DNA of 64,000 nt from Psococerastis gibbosa (taxonomy: Eukaryota; Arthropoda; Insecta; Psocodea; Psocidae). The DNA lies in the NCBI GenBank assembly GCA_963971405.1, contig OZ020486.1:6223419-6287418 (forward strand), written 5' to 3'. The position numbers were made by a program, and so were the translations under genes. Below the pieces are notes generated by a model. That model had not been told where the DNA came from. It saw only the letters and a program-made list of their open reading frames with translations, and ran no database searches. Each line of letters starts with the position of its first letter. Position 1 is the first letter of the stretch. Positions 30,529-41,117 of the stretch are shown here, piece after piece.

Positions 30529-30566
30529 AACCCTGCACCACCAGACTTGCCACCACACCCTCCGAT
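30529..30566 (+). repeat. 38-bp direct repeat, left copy
   Basis: The 38 bases beginning AACCCTGCACCACCAGAC and ending CACACCCTCCGAT are identical to 33274-33311. The pair brackets duplicated block copy 2. Confidence 0.85.
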
Positions 30567-33250
30567 GACAGGTTAGGTGGCGATGCTAAAAAGCAAAAAA
30601 CTGCAATAAATTTGAATTAGTACCTAGGCATAATAGCCTTCAGTTGACGTCATTCTGAGCAATCTATTTAGCAAACGACACTGGCCAATTTAGCATGCTC
30701 GTCTCGCGACACCAACGGAAATGCACCATACAAAGAAATGCTGCTAACCTATTATTAAATACTACGCCTGTGGCATTGTCTCTCGACTATTAACATTAAT
30801 TAACACAATTTTTCTGATTTTTTTTAAAATGTTTCATTAACCTTGCATTTGCTCATAACCGGGGCCGAGTTACAAGTTAATGTAATTACACGTACCTTGA
30901 TTTTATGCATTGTTATTGTTTCTTTTTGTCGTTGAGATGTATGTGCTATAATCAGTTGATAATTTGATGTGCCTGGTTTATTATTATTATTTTTTGATCT
31001 AAACCAGTGGCTCTCAAACATTGACGGCCGTGGCCCACATTTAAATAATCCAATTGTCCGTGGCCCCCTGCCCAGTTTACAATGAAAAAAGGTTCAATAT
31101 CAAAATACATGGCTCCTTTTTTAATGCGACAATTAGCCTATATGGCTGCATTCACGGACACATTTTTTATGTTGGGACGAATATTTTGCGAAAGAGCCAC
31201 TCTCAGCTCTTCGTCGAGGTCTTTTAGTTTGTTTCAGCCCTTCGATTGTAAGAGGACATGCTACGTAGAAAATGAGCACCCAAAGATTTGTTGTTTTTAT
31301 TGACTCTTTATTTAATTAACAAAGTAAGTCATTTTTTCAAGTCAATATTTGGCTCGGGGAAATTGTAGAAGACTGCTTCATGCATCGTGTAATAGGAATT
31401 ATTAAATTTTTGGTACCTTAGTTCTTTTATAAATACCAGAACGGACTAAAATTACGCGTATTTCTGGAAGAACTACAAAACCGAAAAGTAAAAATACCCG
31501 ATTATATGATGCACGAAATACCTAATCTTCTTCAACTTAGGTGAGCCAAATTTTTAATGACTTGTTGATTTAATTAAATAAGAAATGAAATGTATTTAAT
31601 TTTGGGGTGCCCATTTTTTTCGTGACATATCCTCTTAACCTAAGGACCTTTCTGAGCCTTAGCTACCAACATAGTAAAACTATAGACTCATCGTAAACAT
31701 TCGGATTGAAGCCACTCGACTTCGGCTATTTCCGTAGTATAGGAGCAGATTGAGCCTTTTGCCATTTGATACCGTGGTAATATTTTATTTTTTATTAAAT
31801 TATTTAAAGATTATTTAGAACGGGAAATCATGCCACGTAACCAACTATATTTTTATGCAGAACTTGCAGTACTTTTAATTTAAATTTTAAATAATATATA
31901 TAATACATGTTAATAATAAATATAATAATATATGAAACAACAAAGAAAACAATAAAGAAAACACTTGATAAAACTATTAAATTTGAATTTCCCGCCAAAA
32001 TGCTCCTATAAGTAGGCGTGGTCATGGCTTCAGTCTTACAGCACAGGCGAAATACAACATGGTGACTTCCATAGTTTTATTAGCTCCATGGGTGTGAGGG
32101 TGGAAGTGGCAAGGAACAGGCCACAGGGGTGGGATGCAGTTACCAAAAACTAAATAATTAAAATACACTTTGCGGGAAAAAAATCGGAATACCGACCTTC
32201 CCATCATTTTCAGCCATTACGGGGGCGGGATCTATCGTCGTACCAACTTTAAGAAACACAATTTGAATTATGTCCCGCGTTAATCAAGAGTTTCTAAAAA
32301 CCAATTAATCTTTTTCCCTCAGACACTATGGCGCCCATTCCACCGACCGGCTAGGGCTATTTACAAAAACGGTGACGTGGTAGCAGACATTCAAGACTTA
32401 GGTGACGTTTCCACCGACCTTGCATTGCAGAATGCAAATGACATTGACGGAAATTAGAATTTTTTTTTTATAGAAATCTATCAAAATGTTTGTACTTAAC
32501 ATATCCCATGACGCCATTTTTTAATTTTAGTTTGTTTGTGATGTTACTGTTTGATCATTGATCAATTTTGACTATGGCATAGAGGAAAATTAACATTTCC
32601 GTCAATTCTGCAATGCGAGGTCGGTGGAAACGCCACCTATGTCTTGAATTTCTGCTACCACGTCACTGTTTTTGTAAATAGCCCTAGCCGGTCGGTGGAA
32701 TGGGCGCCTATGCTATACTAGTATTATTATACTATAACTCCACGCCTCTCCTCTGACAAAAATCCCGGGTCCGCCTCTGATTCGAGAACAAGTTCCCCTG
32801 CATCCTAATTGGCCCCATCTTGCGCGGGTCATTGTTCTTACAGGCCTGGCTTCTTATTAGGCACTGTACTCGCCTTTTAACCTGTCCTAATCAGTGGAGC
32901 AAGTAAAAAAGAGATCTCACAAAAGATCTCCAACGCGTATGCCGTTGTAGCATTGACCATGAACTTGCCAGGTTTTTATTGGATGAGGATGATCGTCAGC
33001 ATGATCATCACGAAGCAGGAAATCTGTCAGATTAATGTTGTAAGCTCAGTCTTTTTCCTTATCAGCCGCTTTAATGTGCAGTTTCGGGTGCCAAGTCCAA
33101 ACAAGACTGGATTGTGCCTGATATTTAAGATTTTAAGTACTGTGATTATTTTAGTAGACTTTGTTGCTATCGGCACGTGCTTGGTGGTTTGATGTTGAGT
33201 CCTATATGTAGGGGAGATGGCATATTCCACCCAAAAAAAATTTTTATTTT
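30565..33250 (+). repeat. 2.65-kb duplicated block, copy 2
   Basis: Direct-orientation copy of 22953-25597, 7.6 kb downstream. It has a few substitutions, a deletion in a T run near 30810 and about 110 extra bases near 32180-32290. It ends in an A-rich stretch (AATTAAAACCCTTAAAAAAA) before the right 38-bp repeat, which could be a decayed poly(A) tail. The foldback element inside is shared with copy 1, so it was present before the duplication. Confidence 0.85.
32330..32708. mobile_element. foldback MITE, long-arm family, copy 3
   Basis: Same insertion as copy 2 carried by the duplication: flanked by TAT at 32327-32329 and 32709-32711. Minor differences from copy 2 include loss of one TTTG unit in the loop. 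Confidence 0.8.
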
Positions 33251-33273
33251 TAATTAAAACCCTTAAAAAAATA

Positions 33274-33311
33274 AACCCTGCACCACCAGACTTGCCACCA
33301 CACCCTCCGAT
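33274..33311 (+). repeat. 38-bp direct repeat, right copy
   Basis: Identical to 30529-30566. Downstream it continues TATGCCACTCC, unlike the left copy, so it is the boundary of the insertion. Confidence 0.85.
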
Positions 33312-34082
33312 TATGCCACTCCTTGGTCGGGGACTGCTAATTAGTTATATTCGCAGCTAGCCACCATATCTGGTGGCTTTTTCACTATCCGCCACCTGCC
33401 ACCCCTGCAGCTGAGCCCTAGCAAGCGCTTTTTAGTACACAATTTCATATAATAAATACGTTTAAAAACTGACCTATTCTACTGTGGACCCCTGATTCAC
33501 ATGCTACGGACCCCTAAGAAAACCGTAAGAAACCCTGCGCTGGTGGAACAGCTTGAAAGCTTGTTCGCTGACATCTTGTGTAGATTTACTGCGTTTTTCC
33601 CGCTTCGATTATCTCTAATTTTATGAAATTGGAGCAATTTGATGTTTGGCATTATTAGGAATGGTTTCTTTATCTGCCTACGATAATAGAAACTTGATGG
33701 AAAATTATAATTTTTCCTCATTGCCATTATTATCCTGATATTTCTGTGCCAAGGTCTGAGTAAGTCGCCATAGATAAAATTTATTTACTCGTGACGTTTT
33801 GGTATTTTTTTTTCAAATGGAAAAAAAAAACTAATGGATGACTCTTATACGAGCTAACATCTGCGGGCATGCTATGGCGATTCTTATTTATCTTAAGCTA
33901 GGATTAAATTGTACAAAAGATAATTTTTTTAATGGAAAATGCTATTCAAAATGGTTTTGTTTACATTTTAAACCCCAAGAATTAGTTAATAATAAACAGC
34001 ATAGTGAGCCCGCTGTCACAGTGAGAATGGCAAGCACGTTTCTGCATGTTCATTGTCGCTTGCAGCTAGCGTAGTAGGGTTA
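33312..34082. other. mostly unassigned; hAT-like end near 33484-33540
   Basis: In reverse, CAGGGTTTCTTACGG then AGGGGTCCGTAGC is hAT-like. No exon was supported; the open frame at 33838-34074 has no recognised content. Confidence 0.35.
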
Positions 34083-34205
34083 GGGGGACTTAGACAAGTC
34101 TGCCAGCGGCCAAAATTGATATGGAAACAATACCAATAATGTCAATAAAAAATGAGTAAGGTCGTTGGCAGGGCAAGGTTCAATGGACCACTTCATGTTG
34201 GCCTG
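34083..34205 (-). repeat. dispersed repeat D, minus fragment
   Basis: GGAAACAATACCAATAATGT, GGTCGTTGGCAGGGCAAGG, TTCAATGGACCACTTCATG are reverse-complement D words. Confidence 0.5.
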
Positions 34206-34454
34206 CGGCCATAGAAAGACCTTCACTTGAAAATAATGGGGTGATCCCAACGCGGCTTTTTGGCACCGGTTTTAGTAAAAATTGCAATGTTTTTTTGATG
34301 AATAGGCCGACACGCATTATTATTGTTTTTATTATTATTATATCATGGGTGGAACCCAAAAATGTTCTATTGGTAAAGGTTAATAGCACTGGTGTCATAT
34401 TATTTATCAAGGGGTTTGTTGGACTTACATTGCTTGCTGTGTTCGATGACTGTG

Positions 34455-34640
34455 AGACCTCTTCTTCTTCTGAGGTTACAATGTCAATGATTGGTTGGCA
34501 GCAACTCCGTGCAAATCATCCTCCAGCTCTCTCCGTCCTGCGCCTTCCTTCAGCTCTTGGTACGTTCGAACTCCTGCGTCCTCCTTCAATTGATCTGTGA
34601 GTTCCTTCTTCGGGCGCCCACTCCTATTGGTTCCCTCCAC
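34455..34640 (-). mobile_element. LINE tail (GRPKKE type), copy 2
   Basis: The minus strand encodes VEGTNRSGRPKKELTDQLKE, DAGVRTYQELKEG, a frameshift, then LHGVAANQSL and a stop. Closely related to 2795-3025. Confidence 0.7.
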
Positions 34641-34689
34641 TGTGTGCTCAATGAGTGTGTACCAGATTTTCGTGTCTTAATAAATGCCC

Positions 34690-34831
34690 TACCCTTGCCT
34701 GTAGTGACTATTAACACAGTAGGCAATGTAAATTCAACTAACCCTTTGTTAGCCAAATGATCCTTGAAGGCCTGGACCCACCAGCGCTTGAAAAGTCCCA
34801 TTGGGGAATCCTGCACAGCGCAGATATTCAA
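34690..34831 (-). pseudogene. unidentified coding-like segment upstream of the LINE tail
   Basis: The minus frame MGLFKRWWVQAFKDHLANKG, LVEFTLPTVLIVTTGKGRAF, IKTRKSGTHS is open and has balanced composition, then runs into the LINE tail frame. It could be an exon remnant or another element's ORF. No domain was recognised. Confidence 0.3.
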
Positions 34832-35186
34832 TGGACTTTGGCGGTGTCATTCAGTATTCCTTACCGAGACTTTGCATTCCGATGATGGGATGATGGGCCT
34901 GTGTTGGCTGTGAATAAATAAAATAACTTATTCCATTGTAGCATAAAGCAATTAGTATTGTATACTCTTTTTTTCTTATAACAAGTTTTTCACGTTTGCT
35001 AGAGTTAAAAAAAAAAACTGATATTATACAGTACATCTGCGAGTATCTAATCAGTATTCGTATTTTTAATAACATTGTAAATGCATTTTTAAACTTTTTA
35101 CAACTTCTGCAATCTTAGCATATAAAAAACAAGCTGATCAGTCGAAGTCTCACGTGGCGTCGACATATCTGTGCAGTGTTGTATAT

Positions 35187-35670
35187 AATTACAAAGGCTT
35201 CCACGGCCAGACTCCGATTATGATGAAGCAGAAGAATCCGGAGTGATGGGCTAGTCGATCAGAAAGCGTACTTCCAAAAGTTTCGTCAACATCTGCGGTC
35301 GACATCTTCAGTAGTGCTACGTACCCAGGCCCTGTCCTATAAATGGGCAGACTGGGTATTTTCCCAGGGTGCCAAGCGTCGGAGGGGGGGGGGCGGTCGG
35401 AATGAAAAACACCTCACACAAAATTCATGACATTTGGGAAAATAGTATGAAATAAATAAAAAGCATGGAGCTTTTCGGCTTCATCACGTAACTCCGGCCT
35501 TGAAAGCCTTTGTAATTATATAGCTTGTTGCAAGCTTAGTAGCAAGTTGCTATCTTTGAGGTGTACGCAGTGCCACCGAGATGTCGACGAAGATGTTGAC
35601 GAAACGTTTGGAAGTAGGCTGTCAGATCGACCATCAGCCCGGATTGTACTGCTTCATCATCGTTGCTGTG
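35187..35670. mobile_element. Penelope-like inverted terminal pair with hammerhead-like motifs
   Basis: Two copies of one terminus face opposite ways. Each has an AAGCCTTTGTAATTATA tail, the hammerhead-like region and CATCAGCCCGGATT-type sequence. The minus copy (35271-35314) keeps CTGAAGA, a GTCGAC/GTTGAC helix II and GAAAC. The plus copy (about 35572-35612) keeps GTCGAC, GTTGACGAAACGTTTGG and a CCA/TGG helix I, but CTGAAGA is damaged to CCGAGA. Penelope-like elements are known to carry minimal hammerhead ribozymes in their terminal repeats. No reverse transcriptase is present. Confidence 0.55.
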
Positions 35671-35879
35671 TGTTAGGGTTTTAGGATGATCACTAGCTGA
35701 AGACATGCGGGTCGGAAGGGGTCATGAGGGAGGTCAGAGGTTTGAATCGGATCATGGTGAGTGTGGGTTATGTGAGGATTGAGAGGTCATCTAGAAGAAA
35801 ATGGAACTCGATAAAAAGCTGGGGAGCACGGGGAGGTCCCGCATCGTTTGGCGGACGAGTAACTGGACGGGGCGGGGCA

Positions 35880-36000
35880 GGCGCTTTGCTTCTTTAATGC
35901 CTCTTCTATCGAAGATTGGCGATCATCATGGCAATTTTGGACCTTGGAGACTGCTGGTCTGAAAAGGGAAGTCGTGTTTTTGCTAAACCACTGCTGCAGG
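35880..36000 (-). mobile_element. RTE-like LINE extreme 3' end, copy 4
   Basis: The minus strand reads QQWFSKNTTSLFRPAVSKVQ then NCHDDRQSSIEEA, the last ORF codons of the type at 11535. Confidence 0.65.
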
Positions 36001-36389
36001 GTCGTTGTCAGGTTGTTTGGGCCAATGGCACGCAACCCATGGCCCATGATTGAGGTAATATAGGCGAATAGCAATAACTTGTGTCAAGAGAAAATTATAA
36101 AAAAATTCAGACCGATAAATGAAAACAAGTAAATAGTCACGTTGACAGGTTTTTGCGGTGTCATAATGGCTTAGTTTGGATAGAAAGACCTGAAAAACTA
36201 ATAAAACCGGAGTTTGTCAACAACTTAGATCAGTAGTACCTAGTACAGCATGAAAATATATGCTTATGAATAATTTTTTTCCCTTGTCGACTATTTTATG
36301 TGTATGTATCCATGGAGTATAAATGGTGTGTTTTAATTTTAATTTTTTTTTAAATTTTAATTTAGTTTTAATTTTAGAAGATTTTACTT
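36001..36389. other. unassigned AT-rich interval
   Basis: T/A-rich, ending in TTTTAATTT-type low-complexity sequence next to the CTGT repeat. Confidence 0.3.
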
Positions 36390-37235
36390 TTTGCTTTCCA
36401 ATTTATACCTAGTATAAGGAAAGCTTTGTGATGGTCAAAATTTTCGATTCCGAGATTTCAACGGATTTACACGTTTTGAGGTCCCAGGAACCCAAAAAGT
36501 GGTTTTTACGAAATGTCTGTCTGTCGCTCTGTCTGTCTGTGCGTCGATTTCCGGGCAAACTACTCGGTCGATTTTGATGAAATTCGGCATGTAGGTTCAC
36601 AAAAATCATATCTCGGATCATTTTATTTTATTTTGTGCTAACTCAATTTGGGGGGGTTTTATTTTCAAAAAACTCATAAAAAACGTCTAAAAAAATTATT
36701 TCTCCAAAACGGCTCCAACGATTTCTTTTAAATTCACATATATTTTAGTCGTTATTAATGTTGACAAAATGCGGGGGGTCGCTTGCCCCTTGATAGTTTG
36801 CTTCTGGGGGTAAAAAAATAAAAATAACTAAATTTTAATGAAAAATGACTAAAAAATTATTTTTCTCTGAAACCTTTCCATCGATGATTTCTGCCTTCAG
36901 GCATGTTTTAGGTGTTAAATTGAGTAACGAAACCGGACAGGTTACTTTCCCAAAAAACTATTTAGTTTTGTGCAAAAATTGTTTTTGAAAAAATGATAGA
37001 AAATTCACGGTCAAATGTATTGCGTGTCCTGCCATTATTGCTGTGTGGTAATGTAGTGGTCTGACCTATCTAGAATATATCACACCTCCAGTGACGTCAG
37101 GTGGACAACCCTCCCCCCGAGATATTGGAAATGTAACCATAGGAAAATTATTTACCATGAAATTAATCATTTTCTCTAGCTACTACTTGTTAAATTGGAA
37201 AGCATGTTCGAGTAAATTCGGACCGGTTCTTTTCA
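36390..37235 (+). repeat. CTGT-run dispersed repeat, full-length plus copy
   Basis: Order: TTGCTTTCCAATTTATACC, GGAAAGCTTTGTGATGGTC, (CTGT)n, CAAACTACTCGGTCGATTTT, AAACGGCTCCAACGATTTCT, GGCATGTTTTAGGTGTTAAA, AACGAAACCGGACAGGTTAC, TGACCTATCTAGAATATATC, CCAGTGACGTCAGGTGGACA, a C run, GAGATATTGG, AAATTGGAAAGCATGTTCGA and GGACCGGTTCTTTT. Ends share an inverted TGCTTTCCAATTTA. Confidence 0.8.
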
Positions 37236-38001
37236 GTTGCATTTGTAATTTTATGTAACATTGTATTATTTGTTATGGGTATTAGGCCTATAAGAATCAA
37301 AATTCGCCCATATCGATAATAAAGACAATTTTCTATCTTTCTTTCTTTCTTATCATACATCAGCTGTCCCAGCCCCAATGCAATAGAATAACTCATCCGG
37401 GAATTAGTGTAAACGATCCTAAATAAATTCAAATTAATGTAAATTGACTTAAAAGAATAACAGCGAAATTAAAATTAAATTCAGAATTTGTTTGTCAACA
37501 GATTAATGTTCACAGATTATTGCCGGTAATTGTTATATATGCTAGACGTGCGCGGAAAATGTATTGGGGCTCGATTGGGCCCATGACTAAATGACTGAAT
37601 GTCTTCTGCTTTGGAGGGGGTACTCTAATACCGTATGACGTATATGAATGTTCGATGTAATTCCCCGAGTATCTTATTCTTTTCCGTTGGTGCTAGACCA
37701 GCTGGGGTTCCCTAAGCCCAAGTAAAGTTCAGAGGTTATGCCGAGATCAATCATCATGTTAAGGATGCGTGGGACGTACATGCTGATATTATGAAGGTTA
37801 ACAGAACTAGACGAATATGCTACAAAATGATGAAATGTCTAGACTTGTTGTCTGTCGGTCTCCTGCAGTGAGCAGCAGGCGACAGCGTGAAAATATGCCC
37901 TAATTTCCTATGAATAATTTTAATTTCAAATTTGTCCTTAAATTAAATTCAAAGTCCTCATGCAGGGTTTCCTCGGTCGTACTGTCAGTGGGTCGTGGGT
38001 C
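37236..38001. other. retroelement tail, then unassigned
   Basis: 37240-37350 has TATTAGGCCTATAAGAATCA, AATAAAGACAATTTTCTATC and a TTTC microsatellite, which looks like a LINE 3' end with a (TTTC)n tail. No gene was seen after it. Confidence 0.4.
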
Positions 38002-38162
38002 AAGGCCGTAGCTAGGATTTTGTTTCGGGAGGGGGGGGGGTGTCAGAAGTTTCATTGGATATTACATAGTAGTTTTTATTTTTCCTCCCAAAATCCGATT
38101 CTATCTAGTGTCAAGCCACTTCATTTCGGGGGTATGAACCCCCCCCCCCCTGGCTACGGCCT
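38002..38162. mobile_element. G/C-run MITE, AAGGCCGTAGC termini, copy 1
   Basis: Left AAGGCCGTAGCTAGGATTTT followed by a G run; right C run then GGCTACGGCCTT. Core TTTCATTGGATATTACATAG and TCAAGCCACTTCATTTCGG. The second copy is at 56912. Confidence 0.7.
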
Positions 38163-38325
38163 TAATAATAATATCTACATATACATATTTGCAATTTGCA
38201 ATATCTAATTTTTACCATTTTTGTAATAGTTGCGCTCCCTCGTACCGTGAGGCGTGTGAGGGTCACGCATTATCTTGGGCGGCTATTACACTGGAAATCC
38301 TCAGTATAGTAGCCGCCCAATCTAA

Positions 38326-38706
38326 GGCGCCCATTCCATTGACCGGCTAGGGCTATTTCCAAAACGGTGACGTGGTAGCAGACACTCAAGACTTAGGTAG
38401 CGTCTCCACCGACCTCGCATTGCAGATTGCATGTGACATTGACGGTAATGTTTGTTTTTCTTTTTATAGAAATCTATTAAGATGTTTGTAATTAACATAT
38501 CCCATGAAGCCATTTTTAATTTTAGTTTGTTTGTTTGTGATTTTATTATATGATCATTGATCAATTTTAACTATGGCATAGAGGAAAATAAACATTTCCG
38601 TCAATTCTGCGATGCGAGGTCGGTGGAAACGCCACCTAAGTCTTGAGCGTCTGCTACCACGTCACCGTTTTGGAAATAGCCCTAGCCGGTCAATGGAATG
38701 GGCACC
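38326..38706. mobile_element. foldback MITE, long-arm family, copy 4
   Basis: Flanked by TAA at 38323-38325 and 38707-38709. Arms start GGCGCCCATTCCATTGACCG. Both arms share the ATTGACC change, which could reflect gene conversion or replication of a palindrome. The right arm lacks the 11-base segment. Confidence 0.8.
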
Positions 38707-38795
38707 TAAGTGGTAGGCTGCAGCCCCTTGGTCGTGGAGGTTGCTTAGGGCGGCTCCGTTATTGGCCTAAATGTGGAAAGAGTCTGGTTCTTGTT

Positions 38796-38945
38796 TGTAA
38801 TGTTACATTTACATACTTTACTTTACATTACTTTTACACATACGTGTAATGTTACATTTACATACTTTACATTACTTTTACACATACTTGTAATGTTACA
38901 TTTACATACTTTACTTTACATTACTTTTACACATACGTAACACAT
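38796..38945 (+). repeat. minisatellite, about three units of 47-53 bp
   Basis: Unit: GTAATGTTACATTTACATAC, TTTACTTTACATTACTTT, TACACATAC. The middle unit lacks one TTTAC step. Confidence 0.8.
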
Positions 38946-39079
38946 ACCTGCACACTGTCGTAACAAATCGGAGTTAAACTGAAATGCTGTACCGGCCGTA
39001 GCACGTGGAAACACAGTTGGGCTGGTTATAATTCCTTGTAAAGTATTGAATGTAATATAACTTAAGTATTATAGCGTAT

Positions 39080-39165
39080 TTAAAGTTAATATTAATTTTG
39101 TCATTTTATGTATACTTCTCTTGTTGGAAAAAATTGGAATAAATATATATTTGATTTGATTTGAT
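39080..39165 (+). mobile_element. LINE 3' end with (TTTGAT)n tail
   Basis: GGAATAAATATATATTTGAT followed by further TTTGAT units is a pattern common at CR1/Jockey-type 3' ends. No coding part is attached. Confidence 0.45.
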
Positions 39166-39234
39166 GTTTCCTTGAGCAACACAAATATATTTTGATTTGG
39201 TTTTTTGGAAAGTTTGACTTGCGGAAACATGTCA

Positions 39235-39345
39235 TAGTCAACAATCTAAGCACTGTTCATCCTGCTTCTGCTATGTTCGATGGTCTTAATGACTGTGAAC
39301 ATGTTAGAGATTGTCTGAACTGAAAGCGAACACTTGCTGGTCTGA
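39235..39345 (+). pseudogene. coding remnant paralogous to 1012-1148
   Basis: The plus strand encodes NNLSTVHPASAMFDGLNDCE, HVRDCLN and a stop, then GAACACTTGCTGGTCTG, matching the minus-strand remnant at 1012. Unidentified element family. Confidence 0.4.
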
Positions 39346-39579
39346 TGGGATTAAGCAATTATAGAGGCGTCAAAGTAGTCGTTAAGTTAACAGAAATACT
39401 CCACTTGCCTCTATAATGAGTTGTTGAACCCTTTCCTCGCAAATCAAATTCAATAATTGTTGTTAATGTGTGTAAGAAATAAGGTACATATCATATCAAA
39501 ATGCCCCGAAAAATGTCTTCTGTTTGTCCTGATATTTTTGACAGCTCTACGATTGATATTATGATGAATGAATGAACGA

Positions 39580-39630
39580 ACGAATGAATGAATAACGACT
39601 TTATTGCAATACAATTGGCGAACAATAAGA
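39580..39630 (+). mobile_element. short LINE-like tail
   Basis: GAATGAATGAATAACGACTT then TATTGCAATACAATTGGCG resembles the ACGCAATACAATTAATAAAT sequence next to the TAAG microsatellite at about 51400-51450, in a microsatellite-plus-tail arrangement. Confidence 0.35.
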
Positions 39631-39721
39631 CTATTAAGTATTTTTTTCATGTTTTTTTGATGAGATATTTAAGTTTTTTGTGTTTTTCTCTCCGATTGTG
39701 TCTCTTAAATAAATAAATAAA

Positions 39722-39893
39722 TGAGGACTTTTTTTTTCAATTACTAAGCCCTCTGTTACACTCAACTAGGAAGGCCCGGGACCGCCTGCTTTACATGCCC
39801 TCCGATGGCCAGAAAATGTAGGAAGTGTAGGACTCGAACCATCAATCTATCGGGTGAAAGTCAAAGTCCGTACCACAACTCTACATGTCCCGA
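39722..39893 (-). mobile_element. tRNA-SINE type 2, minus copy with deletions
   Basis: CAATTACTAAGCCCTCTGTT, ACTCAACTAGGAAGGCCCGG, GACTCGAACCATCAATCTAT, CTCTACATGTCCCG. The AACCTAGCGGAGTTAGGGC segment is missing. Confidence 0.75.
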
Positions 39894-40355
39894 CTCTTAA
39901 CAGGCGTCGTAAAACAGATGGCCGTGGACTAAAACAGATCGTTGGGATCATTAACATTATAGTAGCCATCGGGAATTTCTTATACCTGGGGTTGGTATCA
40001 TTGCTTAATTAGGTTTTCACACCCTGCAGACATCCGCATTGCATTGGAATTCGTTTTGGCATATCTCTGCTGTGTTGATGCTAATGAAATCACTATTTTG
40101 TGGGATTGGCCTGAGGCTTGAGTTTAGGTCTTTGTAGTTGAGATGGGAAATTCGCTCCCAACAAAATAAAACACATCCTTAAATATATAGACAGTGATAA
40201 TAGATAATCGGTTTTGTTTTGTGAACTATCGTTTAGTAATCCTTAAAAATCGATCCAGTCAGTCCTATTTCGGGAATAGGTCGTCTGATTTTCCCTTATA
40301 GATTATTTTATTAAGCAATATTTATTAAACATAGCCAAATGCATGGGCTGGGTGG
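39894..40355. other. unassigned interval
   Basis: Nothing recognised. Confidence 0.3.
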
Positions 40356-40546
40356 GCAAGGGCGGATTTTAGGGGTCTGGACCCCCCCCCCCCAAATTAA
40401 ATGAACTTACACTAGATAATATGGGTTTACAGTGGGAATTAAAAATATAAAACGTATAATAATAATGTTTTTGATGTTATAATCCACTGAATCTGCCCGC
40501 TGACCCCCCCCCCCCTAAATTGGAGGCAAAATCCGCCCTTGAGGGT
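40356..40546. mobile_element. G/C-run MITE, AAGGGCGGATTTT termini
   Basis: Left CAAGGGCGGATTTTAGG, then a C run (about 40381-40393); right a C run (about 40505-40515), then GCAAAATCCGCCCTTG. Inverted termini of about 13 bp. No target duplication could be fixed. Confidence 0.65.
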
Positions 40547-40603
40547 GGGCGGGGGGTAGCCTATTTTGACCCATATGGGCTGGATCCGTCCCTGGCCAAA
40601 TGT

Positions 40604-40738
40604 CATATATAGAAATGCAAAGAAGAATGTCTGCTATTTTAATGGCTGTTTTTGACGGCTCTACGAACGATATTTCCTGTCAACCAATCAACCAAAAACT
40701 CGTAGTGGGGGGGGGGGGTACTCTGATTTGCTCTTAAG
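40604..40738 (+). repeat. dispersed repeat E, copy 3
   Basis: ATATAGAAATGCAAAGAAGA, GACGGCTCTACGAACGATAT, TTCCTGTCAACC, a G run, then TACTCTGATTTGCTCTTAAG. Confidence 0.6.
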
Positions 40739-41117
40739 GCTGTATTCTTATAGGTTGTGATTAATGTGTGCTAGTCCCTTTCGGCATTCCTTTCAGCTAT
40801 CTTCCTATTTGGACATGTCGCCACGCTTGGTGTCGATTAGATTGGCATACATATATAAGTGTTGCTCCAAGTGTGGAAATTTTCCTATGCATTAATTTGT
40901 CTTCGTTATGTATTTATTTGGTCCAAGCGTTCGATAATGAGTGGAATTCATTATCTATAAGAAAGAAGTATATCATATTCATAGCATATACTATTTGTTT
41001 CTTTTCTGAACCACCTTTTACTCCACAACCTCCTGCTCCTGAAGTACAATATTTTCTCTTGTGAAGTAAAACTCATAGAAGTTTTTTTACTGCTTTTTAT
41101 GAATGCCACTCAATGAT
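40739..41117. other. unassigned; one acceptor-linked open frame
   Basis: TTTCGGCATTCCTTTCAG (ending 40796) resembles a splice acceptor and is followed by about 88 open codons (SYLPIWTCRHAWCRLDWHTY, later RKKYIIFIAYTICFFSEPPF) to a stop at 41062. Composition is odd and no partner exon was found, so no gene is called. Confidence 0.2.

Noticed and set aside
22953-33250. LTR retrotransposon with the 2.65-kb blocks as LTRs
   Set aside because: The 5 kb between them has no gag-pol frame, primer-binding site or polypurine tract, and the blocks do not begin TG and end CA in a consistent way.
34690-34831. Conserved domain call for the VQAFKDHLANKGLVEF segment
   Set aside because: The composition is protein-like but I cannot match it to a family, so no function is assigned.
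38796-38945. CRISPR-like array
   Set aside because: The units are directly adjacent with no variable spacers; it is a eukaryotic minisatellite.
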